64,000 bases of DNA from assembly GCA_035363115.1 (NCBI GenBank), contig DAOSEM010000007.1, positions 124,001 to 188,000 of the forward strand. Reading direction: 5' to 3'. Position numbers and translations under genes: made by a program. How positions within the stretch are numbered: position 1 is the first letter of the stretch; every line of letters starts with the position of its first letter. This document shows positions 1 through 10,681 of this stretch, one piece after another. The stretch is from Syntrophales bacterium. GTDB lineage: Bacteria > Desulfobacterota > Syntrophia > Syntrophales > PHBD01. The notes beneath the pieces were generated by a model. That model ran no database searches and was not told the DNA's origin. It saw nothing but the letters and a program-made list of their open reading frames with translations.

Positions 1-9
1 TACGAACGT

Positions 10-2061
10 ATGATCTCCCGACCTCCTTCCGAGACCACAGACATCACGCTTTTCGTCCGCACGTCCGGCGAGGAGATCGCCCGATGGAACCGCCAGCGCA
101 TCGTTGACGCCCTGATGCGGGAGACCGACATCGACCGGGAGACAGCCGAGGCTGTGAGTCGGGAGGTGGAAAAACAGATTGTCGCATCGGGAATCGCCGT
201 CCTGACGGCTTCCCTCATCCGTGAAATGGTGGACGCAAAGCTGATTGAGCGGGGCCTGGAACAAGCAAGAAAAATGCATGCCCGCCTCGGCTTCCCCCTG
301 TACGACGTGCGGCAGCTCATTTTTCACGAGAACAAGGAAAACGCAAATATTCCGCACGGTCCGGAGGGTACCAATCTTCTTCTGGCCGAGGGCGTCAAAC
401 GCGAATACGCGCTCCATGAAGTGTTTTCCCAGGAGGTAGGGGATGCCCATGCATCCGGTGACATCCACCTCCACGGCCTTGGCTTTGTCGATCGGCCCTA
501 CAGCGCCTGCCTCACCCTGGAGCATCTCAAGAAAGCGGGGCTGTGCCTTCCCCATTCCATGAACGCAGCCAAGCCGGCGAAACATCCGGAGGTTCTGCTG
601 GCTCACATGGTCCGGTTCAGCTCGGTCCTTCAGGGGCACCTTGCCGCCATGGTGGCGTGGGACGGGATCAACCTGTCGTTTGCCCCCTACCTGGCGGGGA
701 TGTCGGACCGGGAAATCCGCCAGTTCGCCCAGATGCTTGTTTATGAGTTTTCACAACTCACCGCCGGCAGGGGCGGACAGGCAATGTTCACGGACATTCA
801 CCTTTATTGGGACATTCCGCCGCATTTCAAGGGACTGAAAATCACCGGGCCGGGTGGAATGGAGAAATCCGGGAGCTATGCCGATTGTCTGCCCGATGCC
901 AGGCGGTTCATATCGGCTCTTCTGGAGGTATTTCGAAAGGGCGACGCCACGGGACGGCCGTTCGTTTTCCCCCGCCCCTTGATACATCTGACCGAGAGCT
1001 TTTTCGCCGATCCCCAGGGGGGGCCGCTGCTGGAACAGGCAGCCGAGGCGGCTGTAGAGAAGGGAAACCCCTGTTTTGTCTTTGACCGGGGGGCACTTCC
1101 GTCCCTTTTTGGCCCGGGATTTCCGGGAACGCTGTCCGGAGGGGAGGCATCCCGATCCTTCCTTCTTCACAACGTCACCATCAACCTGCCCCGCCTGGGC
1201 TATCTGGCCGGTGGGGACGATAACCGGCTGTTCGAGCTGCTGGGGGACAGGGTCGATCTGGCTGCCCGGGCACACCTTCAGAAGAAACGATACCTGGAGA
1301 GCCTGATCGGCCTGGGTGATGAAGGTCCCCTGGCCACCCTGGTCATGGCCATGAACGGGGAGCCGTTCATGGATATAGCCCGGTCCGCATCGCTCGTGGG
1401 GATGGTGGGTCTCCACGAACTCGTTTTGCTTCACCGGGGCGAGGGGCTGAACGGGTCGGACAATGCCAGGAAATTCGGCCTGGAGGTAGTGCGCCGGCTG
1501 GAATCCGCTGCGGCGGAGCAGGGAAGGCGCCTCGGAATTCAACTTCTGGCGGGACAGACGCATGCGGAGACGACCTCGTACCGTTTTGCCCGCCTGGACC
1601 TTAAGTACCATTCCCCCCGGGCCGGTCATACGGTGCGGGGGAATCTTGCCCGGGGGGAGCTGTATTACACGAACTCCACCCATCAGCCCATCTCCGATCC
1701 GATGGAGCCCTTCGAGCGGGCCAGGCTGGAAGGAGCCTTCCACCCTTATCTGCCTGCGTTCCCGATCACCCAGATCTGGCTGGGAGAGGAAAGGCCGTCG
1801 CCTGAAACGGTATCACGCTTTCTTGAACGGGTCTTCCGGGAAACGACCTGCGGCTGCATATCCCTGTCGCCGGAATTCACATCCTGTCTCCATTGTTCCG
1901 CTGTCGAACGCGGACTCAGGGACACCTGCGGGCGCTGCGGTTCCACCCGGATGGAGCAGATCGCCCAGATCACGCAGTATTTCAGTCGGGTATCGGCATG
2001 GAACCGAGGAAAGCGGGCGGAGCTCAGGGATCGGACGCGAGGATTTCCTTCCCGTCCCTGA
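10..2061 (+). CDS. NrdD-like anaerobic ribonucleotide reductase homologue lacking the glycyl-radical residue
   Basis: 683 aa homologue of class III (anaerobic) ribonucleoside-triphosphate reductase. Residues about 10-90 form an ATP-cone, followed by the NrdD barrel (DIHLHGLGFVDRPY at 151-164, VTINLPRLGYL) and a C-terminal zinc site made of two Cys pairs (CLHC, CGRC) just before the tail SRVSAWNRGKRAEL. In the family a Gly sits in the motif (R/T)GYF-SRV and carries the radical; here the aligned residue is Gln656 (ITQYFSRV). The usual RPYC cysteine is replaced by RPYSAC (nearest Cys is 167), and the CCRL block expected after FDRG is absent. No nrdG activase gene follows. The overall fold is clear, but catalysis as a ribonucleotide reductase is doubtful; it may be an inactive paralogue, a regulator, or a different enzyme. 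The start lies 10 bases inside the window, so an upstream start cannot be excluded. Confidence 0.8.
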   Translation: MISRPPSETTDITLFVRTSGEEIARWNRQRIVDALMRETDIDRETAEAVSREVEKQIVASGIAVLTASLIREMVDAKLIERGLEQARKMHARLGFPLYDVRQLIFHENKENANIPHGPEGTNLLLAEGVKREYALHEVFSQEVGDAHASGDIHLHGLGFVDRPYSACLTLEHLKKAGLCLPHSMNAAKPAKHPEVLLAHMVRFSSVLQGHLAAMVAWDGINLSFAPYLAGMSDREIRQFAQMLVYEFSQLTAGRGGQAMFTDIHLYWDIPPHFKGLKITGPGGMEKSGSYADCLPDARRFISALLEVFRKGDATGRPFVFPRPLIHLTESFFADPQGGPLLEQAAEAAVEKGNPCFVFDRGALPSLFGPGFPGTLSGGEASRSFLLHNVTINLPRLGYLAGGDDNRLFELLGDRVDLAARAHLQKKRYLESLIGLGDEGPLATLVMAMNGEPFMDIARSASLVGMVGLHELVLLHRGEGLNGSDNARKFGLEVVRRLESAAAEQGRRLGIQLLAGQTHAETTSYRFARLDLKYHSPRAGHTVRGNLARGELYYTNSTHQPISDPMEPFERARLEGAFHPYLPAFPITQIWLGEERPSPETVSRFLERVFRETTCGCISLSPEFTSCLHCSAVERGLRDTCGRCGSTRMEQIAQITQYFSRVSAWNRGKRAELRDRTRGFPSRP

Positions 2062-2164
2062 GATCAGGGGCATCATCTGTTTCAACGTCACTTCACATTG
2101 CCACCCATTCCCGGTTTGTCCTCCGGAACCCTCGCTTCTGCAGGCAGGAAAGAGGCCTGTACCC

Positions 2165-2193
2165 TTGACATTGCCGGGATCGATTCCTACATT
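2165..2193 (+). promoter_or_regulatory. sigma-70 promoter of gmhA-grpE-dnaK
   Basis: TTGACA (2165-2170), 17-nt spacer, TACATT (2188-2193). It lies about 60 nt upstream of gmhA and could drive gmhA-grpE-dnaK, since no promoter space exists before grpE or dnaK. Confidence 0.55.
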
Positions 2194-2251
2194 AGGCACG
2201 CTTTGGGAAGTACGGGCTTGTCGGCAATAAAGACAATAAAACAGGGGCCTT

Positions 2252-2836
2252 ATGGAAGACAAGATCGTTCAGAGATTTCGAGAGAGTGCCCATCTGAAAG
2301 ATGTCTTCATCAACGACAACCTGGGAAAAATTGTGGGGGCTGTCGTTGCGATCACAGCCGCCTTGAAGGCGGGAAACAAGATCCTGCTTTTTGGAAACGG
2401 AGGATCCGCGGGTGATGCCCAGCATCTGGCAGGAGAGTTCGTCAACCGCTTTATGATCGAGCGGCCGCCTCTTCCGGCTATCGCCTTGACGACCGATTCG
2501 TCCGTGATTACGAGCATCGCCAACGACTTTGATTTTGGTGAAATATTCAGCAAGCAGATCCGGGCCTTGGGACAACCGGGCGACATCGCCTGGGGAATCA
2601 GCACCAGCGGCGTGTCGGCCAACGTTCTCAAAGGGCTGGAAACGGCCAAGAAAATCGGGATGATCACGCTGGCCATGACGGGGAAGGACGGTGGCCCGAT
2701 AGCCCGCATGGCGGATCACTCCCTGAATGTGGCCTCCAGCAGCACCCCCCGCATTCAGGAGGTGCACATCACGGTCGGACACGTGATCTGCGAGATGGTG
2801 GATTATAAACTTTTTCAGAAGCCGGACCTGAAATGA
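2252..2836 (+). CDS. gmhA: Phosphoheptose isomerase (sedoheptulose-7-phosphate isomerase)
   Basis: 194 aa, normal length for GmhA. Converts sedoheptulose 7-phosphate to D-glycero-D-manno-heptose 7-phosphate, the first step toward ADP-heptose for the lipopolysaccharide inner core; cytosolic. The SIS-domain signature FGNGGSAGDAQH (about 48-59) and the ISTSGVSANV phosphosugar loop (about 117-126) are intact. The Glu and His expected for the active site (GEFVNRF region and QEVHITVGH) are present. AGGGG stands about 10 nt before the ATG. It precedes grpE by 39 nt, so the three genes up to dnaK are probably co-transcribed. A gram-negative envelope with heptose-containing LPS is implied. Confidence 0.93.
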   Translation: MEDKIVQRFRESAHLKDVFINDNLGKIVGAVVAITAALKAGNKILLFGNGGSAGDAQHLAGEFVNRFMIERPPLPAIALTTDSSVITSIANDFDFGEIFSKQIRALGQPGDIAWGISTSGVSANVLKGLETAKKIGMITLAMTGKDGGPIARMADHSLNVASSSTPRIQEVHITVGHVICEMVDYKLFQKPDLK

Positions 2837-2875
2837 ATTGAAATGAAGGCAACCCGGCCCCTGGATAGATGATGG

Positions 2876-3505
2876 ATGATGGATATGGTCAAGAAGCCGA
2901 AACAGGAACATACCGAGGTGCATGGTCCGGGAGGCGAGCCGTTATCCCGTGCAGGGGCGGATGCCGACGGTGCGGATTTTGTGAAAGATACCGTGGAATC
3001 CCTGAGGGCGAAACTGCAGGAGAAGGAGAGGGAGGCTGCCGAGAATTACGACCGGTATCTGCGTGCCATGGCTGAACTGGACAATTTTAGAAAGCGTGCC
3101 GCCAGGGACAGAATGGACGCTGTCAAGTACGGGAACGAACACATTCTGAAAGACCTGCTCCCGCTGACGGACGCCATGGACCGTGCCTTGCACCACTCGG
3201 AGACGTCCTGCGATTTCGAGGCCTTCCGAAAGGGGCTCGACCTGCTTCGGTCCCAGTTGACAGCCTGCCTGGGCCGTCATGGTGTGGAGGCCATCGATTG
3301 CCTCCATAAGCCGTTCGATCCGAATCTGCATGAAGCACTGATGCAGGTATCCGGGGATGAGCATGAAGACAACGAGGTCGTGGACGAACTGGAGAAAGGG
3401 TACCTGCTGAACGGTCGCCTGTTGAGGCCCGCCAAGGTGTCCGTCTGCAAACGAACCGGCGGCAAAATTCATTGTGAAGATGAAACCGCCCGAAACGGCG
3501 GCTAA
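2876..3505 (+). CDS. grpE: Nucleotide exchange factor GrpE
   Basis: 209 aa. GrpE releases ADP from DnaK and works in the DnaK-DnaJ chaperone cycle. A hydrophilic N-terminus is followed by a long coiled coil with the family hallmark YLRAMAELDNFRKRAARD (about 60-77) and the C-terminal beta domain (NEVVDELEKGYLLNGRLLRPAKVSV). Starts at 2876, 2879 and 2885 are all possible because the Shine-Dalgarno sequence is weak; the first is given. The gene ends 12 nt before dnaK. No dnaJ or hrcA is seen nearby. Confidence 0.93.
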   Translation: MMDMVKKPKQEHTEVHGPGGEPLSRAGADADGADFVKDTVESLRAKLQEKEREAAENYDRYLRAMAELDNFRKRAARDRMDAVKYGNEHILKDLLPLTDAMDRALHHSETSCDFEAFRKGLDLLRSQLTACLGRHGVEAIDCLHKPFDPNLHEALMQVSGDEHEDNEVVDELEKGYLLNGRLLRPAKVSVCKRTGGKIHCEDETARNGG

Positions 3506-3517
3506 GGAGGAAGGATC

Positions 3518-5440
<1,923 letters not shown>

Positions 5441-5458
5441 GCACAGTCCCCCGATTTG

Positions 5459-5498
5459 AGGCCCGGGGCCGGTCAGACCGGTTCCGGGCCTTTTTTTG
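5459..5498 (+). terminator. Intrinsic terminator after dnaK
   Basis: Stem AGGCCCGGGGCCGGTC pairs with GACCGGTTCCGGGCCT (two G-U pairs), followed by seven T. It lies about 20 nt after the dnaK stop codon. Confidence 0.9.
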
Positions 5499-5555
5499 TC
5501 GACGGAGGGACGTATTTCCTGTAGCATGTCAACGCTTGATTCCGGTGGTCCACCA

Positions 5556-6773
5556 ATGAAACGTTTCCTCTTTATCATTCTGTCCATTCTGATCTTCTCC
5601 CTTCCCGCCCGGGTTGCCTTGTGCTCGGATCAGCGGGGCTTCCCGCCCGTTTCCGGAAAGGCTGGGGAAAAAAGCACAACGGCGACGATCGGCGTCATTC
5701 TTCCGCTCAGCGGTAAATATGCAGCCTATGGGAACCGTGTCCTGGACGCCATCCTGATGGCCGCGGCCGTTTGGGATCGCACGAACCACTCCCGTCTCAC
5801 CTTGCAGATCCGCGATTCAGAAAGCCGTTCCGAGACTCTTTACGGCCTGGTTCAGGAACTGGCGGATCGCGAGAAGGTCATCCTGATTCTCGGGCCGCTG
5901 GGGGAGGGAACGGAGGCGGCACGCCTCGCACGGGAAAAGAAGGTGCCGATCCTCGTGTTTACCCAGCAGGAGGGAATCGGTGGCGAGAATGGCTATGTCC
6001 TGAGAGATTCCCTTACAATCCGGCAACAGATTCAGGCCCTGGCCGACCATGCCGTCACTCGAAAGGGGCTTCGGCGCTTTGCCATGCTCCATCCCGGGGA
6101 CCATAGCGGCAGGGAAGCGGCAATGCTGTTCCGGGAGGAAGTGACCCGCCGCGGCGGACGGATCCTGCGCGAGCGAACGTATGGCCGCCGGCAGGCTGAT
6201 TTTGCGGACGAGATCCGGTCCCTGACCGGCGTCAAGGGGATTCCCGGAAAAGTGATTGTGGAGCCGGAGGGAACGATCGAGATTAAGGGATCAGCGGCCG
6301 TGGATTTCGAAGCCCTTTTCCTTCCCGATTCCCTGGGACCGGCATTGCTGACGGCCTCGCAACTGGCCGATCTTCAAATCGGGGGTGTCCAGATGATGGG
6401 CCTGTCATCCTGGAACCATCCCGCCAGGCTTCGGACGGGAGGGAACGTTCTGGAAGGAGCCGTTTTTACGGATATGTTCTGCACGAATGATCCATCCCGG
6501 GCGGTCCATAATTTTATTGAGCGGTATTATGCAGCAACCGGTCGTGAACCGGGAAGCCTCGAGGCAATGGCATTTGACGGGACGAATCTTGCCGTCCGGA
6601 TCATCCTGGATGAGAAACCCGGTTCCAGGGAGGAACTGCGACGGATGATCCTTGAGAACCGGGATTTCCGGGGAGTTGCCGGCAGGCTTGAATTTGCACC
6701 GGACGGAGAGAGCCGGAGGAGCGCCGTGATACTGAGAATCACCCAGGGCCAGATCGTGCCCGTGAGAGAATAG
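5556..6773 (+). CDS. Periplasmic ligand-binding protein (Leu/Ile/Val-binding fold; penicillin-binding-protein-activator-like)
   Basis: 405 aa from the chosen ATG. A signal peptide (MKRFLFIILSILIFSLPARVALC, about residues 1-23) leads into a type-1 periplasmic binding fold: IGVILPLSGKYAAYGNRVLDA, then ILGPLGEGTEAARLA and IPILVFTQQEG-like segments, and AFDGTNLAVRII near the end. Family members bind amino acids for ABC transport or, as LpoA/YraM-like proteins, act on peptidoglycan synthases. No permease or ATPase gene is nearby, which favours the second role, but this is inference. A longer reading frame begins with TTG inside the dnaK terminator and is rejected, since only 5556 gives a signal peptide. 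Ends 10 nt before surE. Confidence 0.75.
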   Translation: MKRFLFIILSILIFSLPARVALCSDQRGFPPVSGKAGEKSTTATIGVILPLSGKYAAYGNRVLDAILMAAAVWDRTNHSRLTLQIRDSESRSETLYGLVQELADREKVILILGPLGEGTEAARLAREKKVPILVFTQQEGIGGENGYVLRDSLTIRQQIQALADHAVTRKGLRRFAMLHPGDHSGREAAMLFREEVTRRGGRILRERTYGRRQADFADEIRSLTGVKGIPGKVIVEPEGTIEIKGSAAVDFEALFLPDSLGPALLTASQLADLQIGGVQMMGLSSWNHPARLRTGGNVLEGAVFTDMFCTNDPSRAVHNFIERYYAATGREPGSLEAMAFDGTNLAVRIILDEKPGSREELRRMILENRDFRGVAGRLEFAPDGESRRSAVILRITQGQIVPVRE

Positions 6774-6783
6774 AGGATTCCCG

Positions 6784-7584
6784 ATGAGGTTTCTGCTGAC
6801 GAATGACGACGGGATCTATGCCCGGGGGCTTGCTGCCCTGCATCGCGAATTGTCCCTGGATGCCGAGTGTCTCGTTGTGGCCCCGGAGGTGGAACAGAGC
6901 GCCGTGGGGCACGCCATCACACTGTTCAGACCGCTGATGGTGAGAAAGGCCAGGAAGAACGGACAGTCCCTCGGCTATGCCGTAGCGGGGACGCCGGCGG
7001 ATTGCGTGAAGATCGGCATCCGGGAACTGGCCGGCGGGCCCGTGGACCTGGTGGTCTCCGGCATCAACCTGGGGGCCAATGTCGGAATCAACGTCCTCTA
7101 TTCGGGCACCGTCTCGGCGGCCACGGAAGGAGCCATCATGGGGGTTCCGTCCGTGGCGATTTCCCTGGACACCCACCGGGAAGCCGATTTTTCTTTTGCC
7201 GCCCGGTTTGCCCGGAAAATCTGCCGCTTTATGATGGAATACCCTTTCCCGAAAAACCTCTCGCTCAATGTGAACATCCCGGCGCTGCCGGAGGACCGGA
7301 TCCGGGGCGTGACCGTCGTAAAACAGGGAAAGGCCCGTCTCATCGAGAGTTTCGAGAAGCGTGTGGATCCCAGGGACAACACCTATTACTGGCTGGCTGG
7401 AGAAACGCAGCCGGCGCCCTCGGAAGACGCCGACTCGGACATCACCGCCCTCCGGAAGGGCTGGATCACCATCACGCCCATTCACAGCGACCTGACGCGG
7501 ATGGACGTATTCGGCGACCTGAGGGATCTGGTGGAGAAGGACCTCAACGGGTCAGGAGAACCGGGACGGGGCTCTTCCGGATGA
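6784..7584 (+). CDS. surE: 5'/3'-nucleotidase SurE
   Basis: 266 aa. SurE dephosphorylates nucleoside monophosphates and is linked to stationary-phase survival and protein-repair loci. The N-terminal metal site MRFLLTNDDGIYARG (Asp8, Asp9) and the loops GTPADCVKIG and VSGINLGANVG are intact, as is the SGTVSAATEGAIMG segment. It is about 10-15 residues longer than usual at the C-terminus, and the extra codons overlap the 3' end of the convergent stress-protein gene by 41 bp. Probably co-transcribed with the upstream binding-protein gene. Confidence 0.95.
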   Translation: MRFLLTNDDGIYARGLAALHRELSLDAECLVVAPEVEQSAVGHAITLFRPLMVRKARKNGQSLGYAVAGTPADCVKIGIRELAGGPVDLVVSGINLGANVGINVLYSGTVSAATEGAIMGVPSVAISLDTHREADFSFAARFARKICRFMMEYPFPKNLSLNVNIPALPEDRIRGVTVVKQGKARLIESFEKRVDPRDNTYYWLAGETQPAPSEDADSDITALRKGWITITPIHSDLTRMDVFGDLRDLVEKDLNGSGEPGRGSSG

Positions 7585-8383
7585 CGTGGCTGGTTGTGCT
7601 CCCTACCAAAAGCTCCCGGAGCCGGTTGTGCCCGTAGGCCCCCATCACCAGGAGCTCGGTGGAGCCCTCCTTAAGGAAGCGGAGAATTTCCCGATCTTCC
7701 TTCCCGGTCAACTGGACGATGTCCCAGTCGATGATCCAGGCGTCCAGCAGCGTCTCCGCCTGTTTGCACACCCGGTCCGATACGGCGGGATCGTTCGATA
7801 CCGTGACAACCGTCAGAGGCCAGGCGGCCTTGTCGGAGAGTTCGGCAGCCAGCTTCAGGGCATGGTCGGCGGGAGGGCTGCCGTCGTAGGCGAGGGCCAT
7901 GCTTTCTATATCCCGGTAGGTCGCTGGCGTTACGAGGACCGGTTTTCCCGCTTTCCGGACTACCGATTCGGCCGTTGTGCCCAGAATCGCTCCGCCTCCG
8001 AGATGGAAGTGCTCGCCGCGCTGGGCCAGGATGATCCAGTCCGCCTGCTGGCCCTCCTCAATGATAACCTCGTCGATGACCCCGAGACGCTTTTTGATGT
8101 CCGGTCTCAACCCCGCATCTTCGCACGTTTGTCGAAACGTCTTCAGAATGGCATCCGCTTTTGTCTCCAGCGTGTTTTCCATGACCGGAAGAAACTCCTG
8201 GCATGGGGGGATGCCGACGGAACCCGAGATGTCGCTGAAAACGGGGGCCTGCAATTGCAGAAGTTCCATGACATGAAGTCCCGTGAGCCGGGCATCGAGT
8301 TTCCGGGCAATGTAGATTCCGTATTCCAGGGCTGTCATGCTGTGGGCGGAGCCGTCTGTGGCGATGAGGATGTGCTCGATCAC
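7544..8383 (-). CDS. Tandem-domain universal stress protein (UspA family)
   Basis: 279 aa, two UspA domains. The first begins MIEHILIATDGSAHSMTALEYG; the second ends with the nucleotide-binding signature MGAYGHNRLRELLVGSTTSHVIRKSPVPVLL. USPs bind ATP or other ligands and modulate stress survival. The start is GTG, preceded by GGAGGG, and overlaps the last 4 bases of the MORN gene (GTGA), so the two are translationally coupled. Its 3' end overlaps surE by 41 bp on the opposite strand. Confidence 0.9.
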   Translation of the reverse strand: MIEHILIATDGSAHSMTALEYGIYIARKLDARLTGLHVMELLQLQAPVFSDISGSVGIPPCQEFLPVMENTLETKADAILKTFRQTCEDAGLRPDIKKRLGVIDEVIIEEGQQADWIILAQRGEHFHLGGGAILGTTAESVVRKAGKPVLVTPATYRDIESMALAYDGSPPADHALKLAAELSDKAAWPLTVVTVSNDPAVSDRVCKQAETLLDAWIIDWDIVQLTGKEDREILRFLKEGSTELLVMGAYGHNRLRELLVGSTTSHVIRKSPVPVLLTR

Positions 8384-9093
8384 GTTCTTTCCCTCCTGTC
8401 CGATTCCTCGTCCTCCTCACGATAGGTCTCCAGGTCCCGCAGCATGTTGTCGGCCTGCCGCTCCTTTTCCTGCCATTCTTCCTCTGAATCCGGGATATCT
8501 TCGTTTTCGGAGACGGTTCGGACCGGCTCGCCCTTTTCATTGAAGGACTGGAACCTTCCGACCAGCTTGCCGTTCCGGTAAACGGCCTGTTCCCGGATCT
8601 GTCCGTTGCGGTGCCAGGCCTTGTATTCACCTTCCCGCCGGTCGTTCTCGAAGAAGCCCTCTTCCTTCAACTGGCCTGTCTTGTACCATGACCGGTAGGG
8701 TCCGTGCAGCTTCCCGTCTGCGAATAATTCTTCCTCCCTGGCCTGTCCGGTCCGGTAATACATCCGGTAGGGGCCGTCCAGCCGGCCACCCCGGTAGTTT
8801 TCCTGTTCCCGGATCTGCCCGTTTTCGTACCAGGAGGTATAGCTCCCCTCGAAGCGGTCGTCCAGGAAGGACGCCCGCTCCCGGATCCGGCCGTCCCGGT
8901 AGTAGGCTTCGGCTTCTCCCTGGCGCATGCCGTTCCGGAATTGCATCCGCACCATGACCTGCCCGTTGGCGTAATAAGATGTGTACTCGCCGTCGAGCTT
9001 CTTCCCGAGAAGGGTTTTGTGCTCCTTGATATGCTTGTTCTCTTCGTCGTAGTAGGCGATGACTTCTCGTGGAGTTTCGGCTTTTTTTGCCAT
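8380..9093 (-). CDS. MORN/YwqK-type repeat protein
   Basis: 237 aa built almost wholly of about 23-residue repeats of the type GxYxxWYxNGQxREExxYxxGKLxG, at least eight copies (for example SYTSWYENGQIREQENYRGGRL). These are MORN-2/YwqK repeats, which form elongated beta sheets. Function is unknown; some relatives are labelled as antitoxins, which the sequence here does not support. The ATG at 9093 has AGAGG upstream; an upstream in-frame ATG (9198) would include unrelated residues and lies across the promoter. Coupled to the stress-protein gene by a 4-bp overlap. Confidence 0.85.
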   Translation of the reverse strand: MAKKAETPREVIAYYDEENKHIKEHKTLLGKKLDGEYTSYYANGQVMVRMQFRNGMRQGEAEAYYRDGRIRERASFLDDRFEGSYTSWYENGQIREQENYRGGRLDGPYRMYYRTGQAREEELFADGKLHGPYRSWYKTGQLKEEGFFENDRREGEYKAWHRNGQIREQAVYRNGKLVGRFQSFNEKGEPVRTVSENEDIPDSEEEWQEKERQADNMLRDLETYREEDEESDRRERT

Positions 9094-9147
9094 GAGACGG
9101 TTTCCTCTGGTTCGTTTCCGGGACGGATTTTCAGGGATGGTCAGCGA

Positions 9148-9177
9148 TCCATACCGTTGATGCCGTCTCCATGTCAA
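9148..9177 (-). promoter_or_regulatory. Promoter of the MORN/USP pair
   Basis: On the minus strand TTGACA (9177-9172), 18-nt spacer, TATGGA (9153-9148), about 55 nt before the MORN start codon. Confidence 0.5.
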
Positions 9178-9227
9178 GGCGGAGCGTCGAGGGCGCACCG
9201 GGATGCCTCCGGTCCGGCCCTTTCACG

Positions 9228-9256
9228 TTGACAAACAAGGTCGCCTCTCATAGACT
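9228..9256 (+). promoter_or_regulatory. Promoter of the GpsA-like gene
   Basis: TTGACA (9228-9233), 17-nt spacer, TAGACT (9251-9256), about 80 nt before the coding start. Confidence 0.5.
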
Positions 9257-9336
9257 GACCGCCGTTTGTCAACGCATCTTCGGGGTGCCGCCGTGAATCG
9301 ACCTGAAGCCTCGAAAATACCTGGAAGCGGGTGCGC

Positions 9337-10542
9337 ATGCTCCTGACCGATCTCGACACATCCCGCATTGCCATTATCGGACCGGGCCGCCTGGGAACAT
9401 CCTTCGCCTACAAATTCGGCCGGGACAACAAGCGCGTGACCATTTACTATCACGACGCTGCCGTTTGCAAATCCATCAACCGGGAGCATCTCAATCCTAT
9501 CCATCTGACGGAAGATCTGGCCCGGCGCCTGGGGAGCATGGACGAGGTGCCCCGGCTGGGCCCCAAGGTTTTTGCCACCAACGACCTCGAACGGATCGTG
9601 GAAGACAACGACTTTATCGTTCTGGCCCTGACGATGAACCGCCTTCCGGAATTCCTCGACTACCTGAAACCCATCATGGAAAGAAAGGGCGGGGATACCT
9701 GCCTCATCTCCCCCATCAAGGGACTGGCGGCGGATCCGATCACCAAGGAGCTGATGACTCCTTCCCAGATGATCCACAACAGCCTCTACAGGCTGAAGTA
9801 CAAGTACGATATCGTCTGCATCGGCGGTCCGTTTTTCGATGTGGACATTGCCCTGGGGAACCCCGTGTGCGTGACCGTGGCCGGGAAGAAGCGGAACGCC
9901 ATGCTTGTCAGGGAGCGGATCATCAAGTTCAACCGGCGGGAATTGTCTTCCTATTACAACTTCGACATTGTCGGGGTCGAGGCCTGCGGATCCCTTAAGA
10001 ACATCGTGGCCAACATCAAGGGGGTTGCGGACTGCCTGAAACTCGGCGATTCCATTCCCGGCACCCTGTTTGCCCGGTCCGGCGTTGAGATCCGATCCCT
10101 TTCGAAGCTCCTGGGGGGGAGCTTCCAGGCCTTTTTCAGCCAGGCCGGGGTAGGCGACATGTACGTTACCGTCTCTTCCGAGGCGAGCAAGAACTATCGG
10201 TACGGGAAGCTGTTTTACGAATTGTACTCGGGCAATCCCATCGAAACGAACCTGAAGGTCCTGGAAAAGATCGACGGGACTCCGGAAGGACCCAACACCA
10301 TCCGGAACGTCCAGAAATTCCTGGAGAAGAAAAACATGTACAGCCCTCTCTTCTCCTGCGCCTATCGCATCTTCAACGAAGGGGGAAGCAAGAACGACAT
10401 TCGCGAGCTGCTCATTCAGGCCTGCCAGTTCGACAAGCGAACAAAGGAATACATCGGCCCGATTTCCCGGATCCTCTACCGGCTTATTCCGAATCTCTGG
10501 TACCGGCGGCACAAGGGATTTCTGGGCCGGGTCGACATCTGA
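9337..10542 (+). CDS. NAD-dependent glycerol-3-phosphate dehydrogenase-like protein
   Basis: 401 aa from ATG 9337 (403 from an in-frame GTG at 9331; the GGAAG at about 9323 is spaced better for the ATG). The N-terminal Rossmann loop reads IAIIGPGRLGTSFAYKFG. The C-terminal dehydrogenase domain contains GVEACGSLKNIVANIKGVADCLKLGD, matching the GpsA block in which a Lys is catalytic, and the substrate segment GGSFQAFFSQAGVGD. GpsA makes sn-glycerol 3-phosphate for phospholipids. This protein is about 70 residues longer than typical GpsA and quite divergent, so it may be a paralogue with a different substrate. It appears monocistronic, with the trp leader following. Confidence 0.75.
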   Translation: MLLTDLDTSRIAIIGPGRLGTSFAYKFGRDNKRVTIYYHDAAVCKSINREHLNPIHLTEDLARRLGSMDEVPRLGPKVFATNDLERIVEDNDFIVLALTMNRLPEFLDYLKPIMERKGGDTCLISPIKGLAADPITKELMTPSQMIHNSLYRLKYKYDIVCIGGPFFDVDIALGNPVCVTVAGKKRNAMLVRERIIKFNRRELSSYYNFDIVGVEACGSLKNIVANIKGVADCLKLGDSIPGTLFARSGVEIRSLSKLLGGSFQAFFSQAGVGDMYVTVSSEASKNYRYGKLFYELYSGNPIETNLKVLEKIDGTPEGPNTIRNVQKFLEKKNMYSPLFSCAYRIFNEGGSKNDIRELLIQACQFDKRTKEYIGPISRILYRLIPNLWYRRHKGFLGRVDI

Positions 10543-10556
10543 AAGGGAAAATCACC

Positions 10557-10585
10557 TTGACTTTCCCGATTTCCGTGTGATATTT
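10557..10585 (+). promoter_or_regulatory. Promoter of the trp leader and trpB2
   Basis: TTGACT (10557-10562), 17-nt spacer, ATATTT (10580-10585), an A/T-rich weak -10. It lies 30 nt before the leader-peptide ATG. Confidence 0.5.
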
Positions 10586-10615
10586 CCTCCCCCACTTTTG
10601 CAGAGAGACGTTCAC

Positions 10616-10681
10616 ATGACCGTATTGAAGGCAGCAATATCCAGGTTGTGGTGGTGGCAGGCGCACAGCGTCTGCCCGTAG
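10616..10681 (+). CDS. trpL: trp leader peptide with three consecutive Trp codons
   Basis: 21-codon reading frame encoding MTVLKAAISRLWWWQAHSVC plus a final Pro, then TAG. The three TGG codons are at 10649-10657. Trp is the rarest residue, and three in a row directly upstream of a tryptophan gene and an intrinsic terminator is the hallmark of transcription attenuation. A weak GAGAG stands before the ATG. Too short for automatic gene finders. Confidence 0.85.
   Translation: MTVLKAAISRLWWWQAHSVCP

Noticed and set aside
5496..5555. Upstream TTG start for the periplasmic binding protein
   Set aside because: It lies in the dnaK terminator T-run; the ATG at 5556 gives a normal signal peptide.
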